Positions 6,202-6,268 of a stretch of DNA of 6,268 nucleotides are shown here, piece after piece. Within the stretch, counting starts at the first letter, position 1; each line of letters begins with the position of its first letter. This stretch comes from an uncultured Bryobacterales bacterium (GTDB lineage: Bacteria; Acidobacteriota; Terriglobia; Bryobacterales; UBA6623), in the NCBI GenBank assembly GCA_946887065.1, contig CAMPKL010000237.1, forward strand, positions 1-6,268. The letters run 5' to 3'. The position numbers and the translations under genes were made by a program. The notes beneath the pieces were generated by a model. It had not been told where the DNA came from. It searched no databases and saw nothing but the letters and a program-made list of their open reading frames with translations.

Positions 6202-6268
6202 TCAGTACTGATACCTCCGATGATCGTCGTACTGGTATTTTCTTGAAAGTTCCTGCTTGGTCATGCTA
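6202..6268 (-). CDS. Possible 3' end of a leftward gene entering from the right edge
   Basis: Read leftward from the edge, 21 codons run without interruption to a TGA (plus-strand TCA, 6202-6204). The peptide ends [14 protein letters not shown] and is rich in Tyr and charged residues, with YQY twice. It leaves a 43-bp gap to hppA, reasonable for convergent genes. The codons include AGA, AAA and TCA, which the neighbours use sparingly, so coding status is uncertain. Too little is visible to suggest a product. Confidence 0.3.
   Translation of the reverse strand, partial: SMTKQELSRKYQYDDHRRYQY

Overview
This GC-rich window has long codon-biased ORFs on both strands. It carries a eukaryotic-type kinase fold, a NYN/LOTUS RNA-metabolism protein and a membrane pyrophosphatase. 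Together these suggest an environmental bacterium, most likely an acidobacterium of the Solibacter/Bryobacterales kind. That is an inference from gene content and base composition; there is no rRNA or other taxonomic marker here. I see no mobile element, tRNA, rRNA or CRISPR array. The region looks chromosomal, with ordinary housekeeping and regulatory genes.

Layout, left to right. (1) The 3' part of a rightward gene for a NYN-domain (LabA/DUF88-like) putative RNase, with two LOTUS/OST-HTH-like domains, an Arg-Gly repeat and a lysine-rich tail; its 5' end lies off the window. (2) A leftward pair: a C-terminally membrane-anchored protein-kinase homologue that has lost almost every catalytic residue, followed 79 bp downstream by an 85-residue conserved-looking protein of unknown function. 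The stop codon of the small gene directly abuts that of gene 1. (3) Divergent from the kinase homologue, a 100-residue protein with one CxxC knuckle and a charged helical body. (4) Convergent to it, with overlapping stops, a leftward P-loop nucleotide kinase of the dephospho-CoA-kinase/UPF0200 type. (5) After a 188-bp divergent intergenic region, the complete rightward hppA gene for a K+-dependent membrane-bound ion-pumping pyrophosphatase. (6) At the right edge, 21 codons and a stop that look like the tail of a leftward gene, with a small GC hairpin between it and hppA.

The genes do not form one pathway. HppA couples cytoplasmic pyrophosphate hydrolysis to cation export. The small P-loop kinase probably phosphorylates a nucleotide or a CoA-like precursor. 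The NYN-LOTUS protein probably acts on RNA. The pseudokinase probably serves as a membrane-bound scaffold or regulator.

Three points deserve a second look. The kinase homologue lacks the HRD Asp, its Lys and Asn partners, the DFG Asp and all three loop glycines. The Arg-Gly repeat of the LOTUS protein is encoded by a 12-bp repeat that places four GGGG runs at exact 12-nt intervals, a possible RNA G-quadruplex in the message of a protein whose domain family is known to bind such structures. The UPF0200-like kinase is the third.
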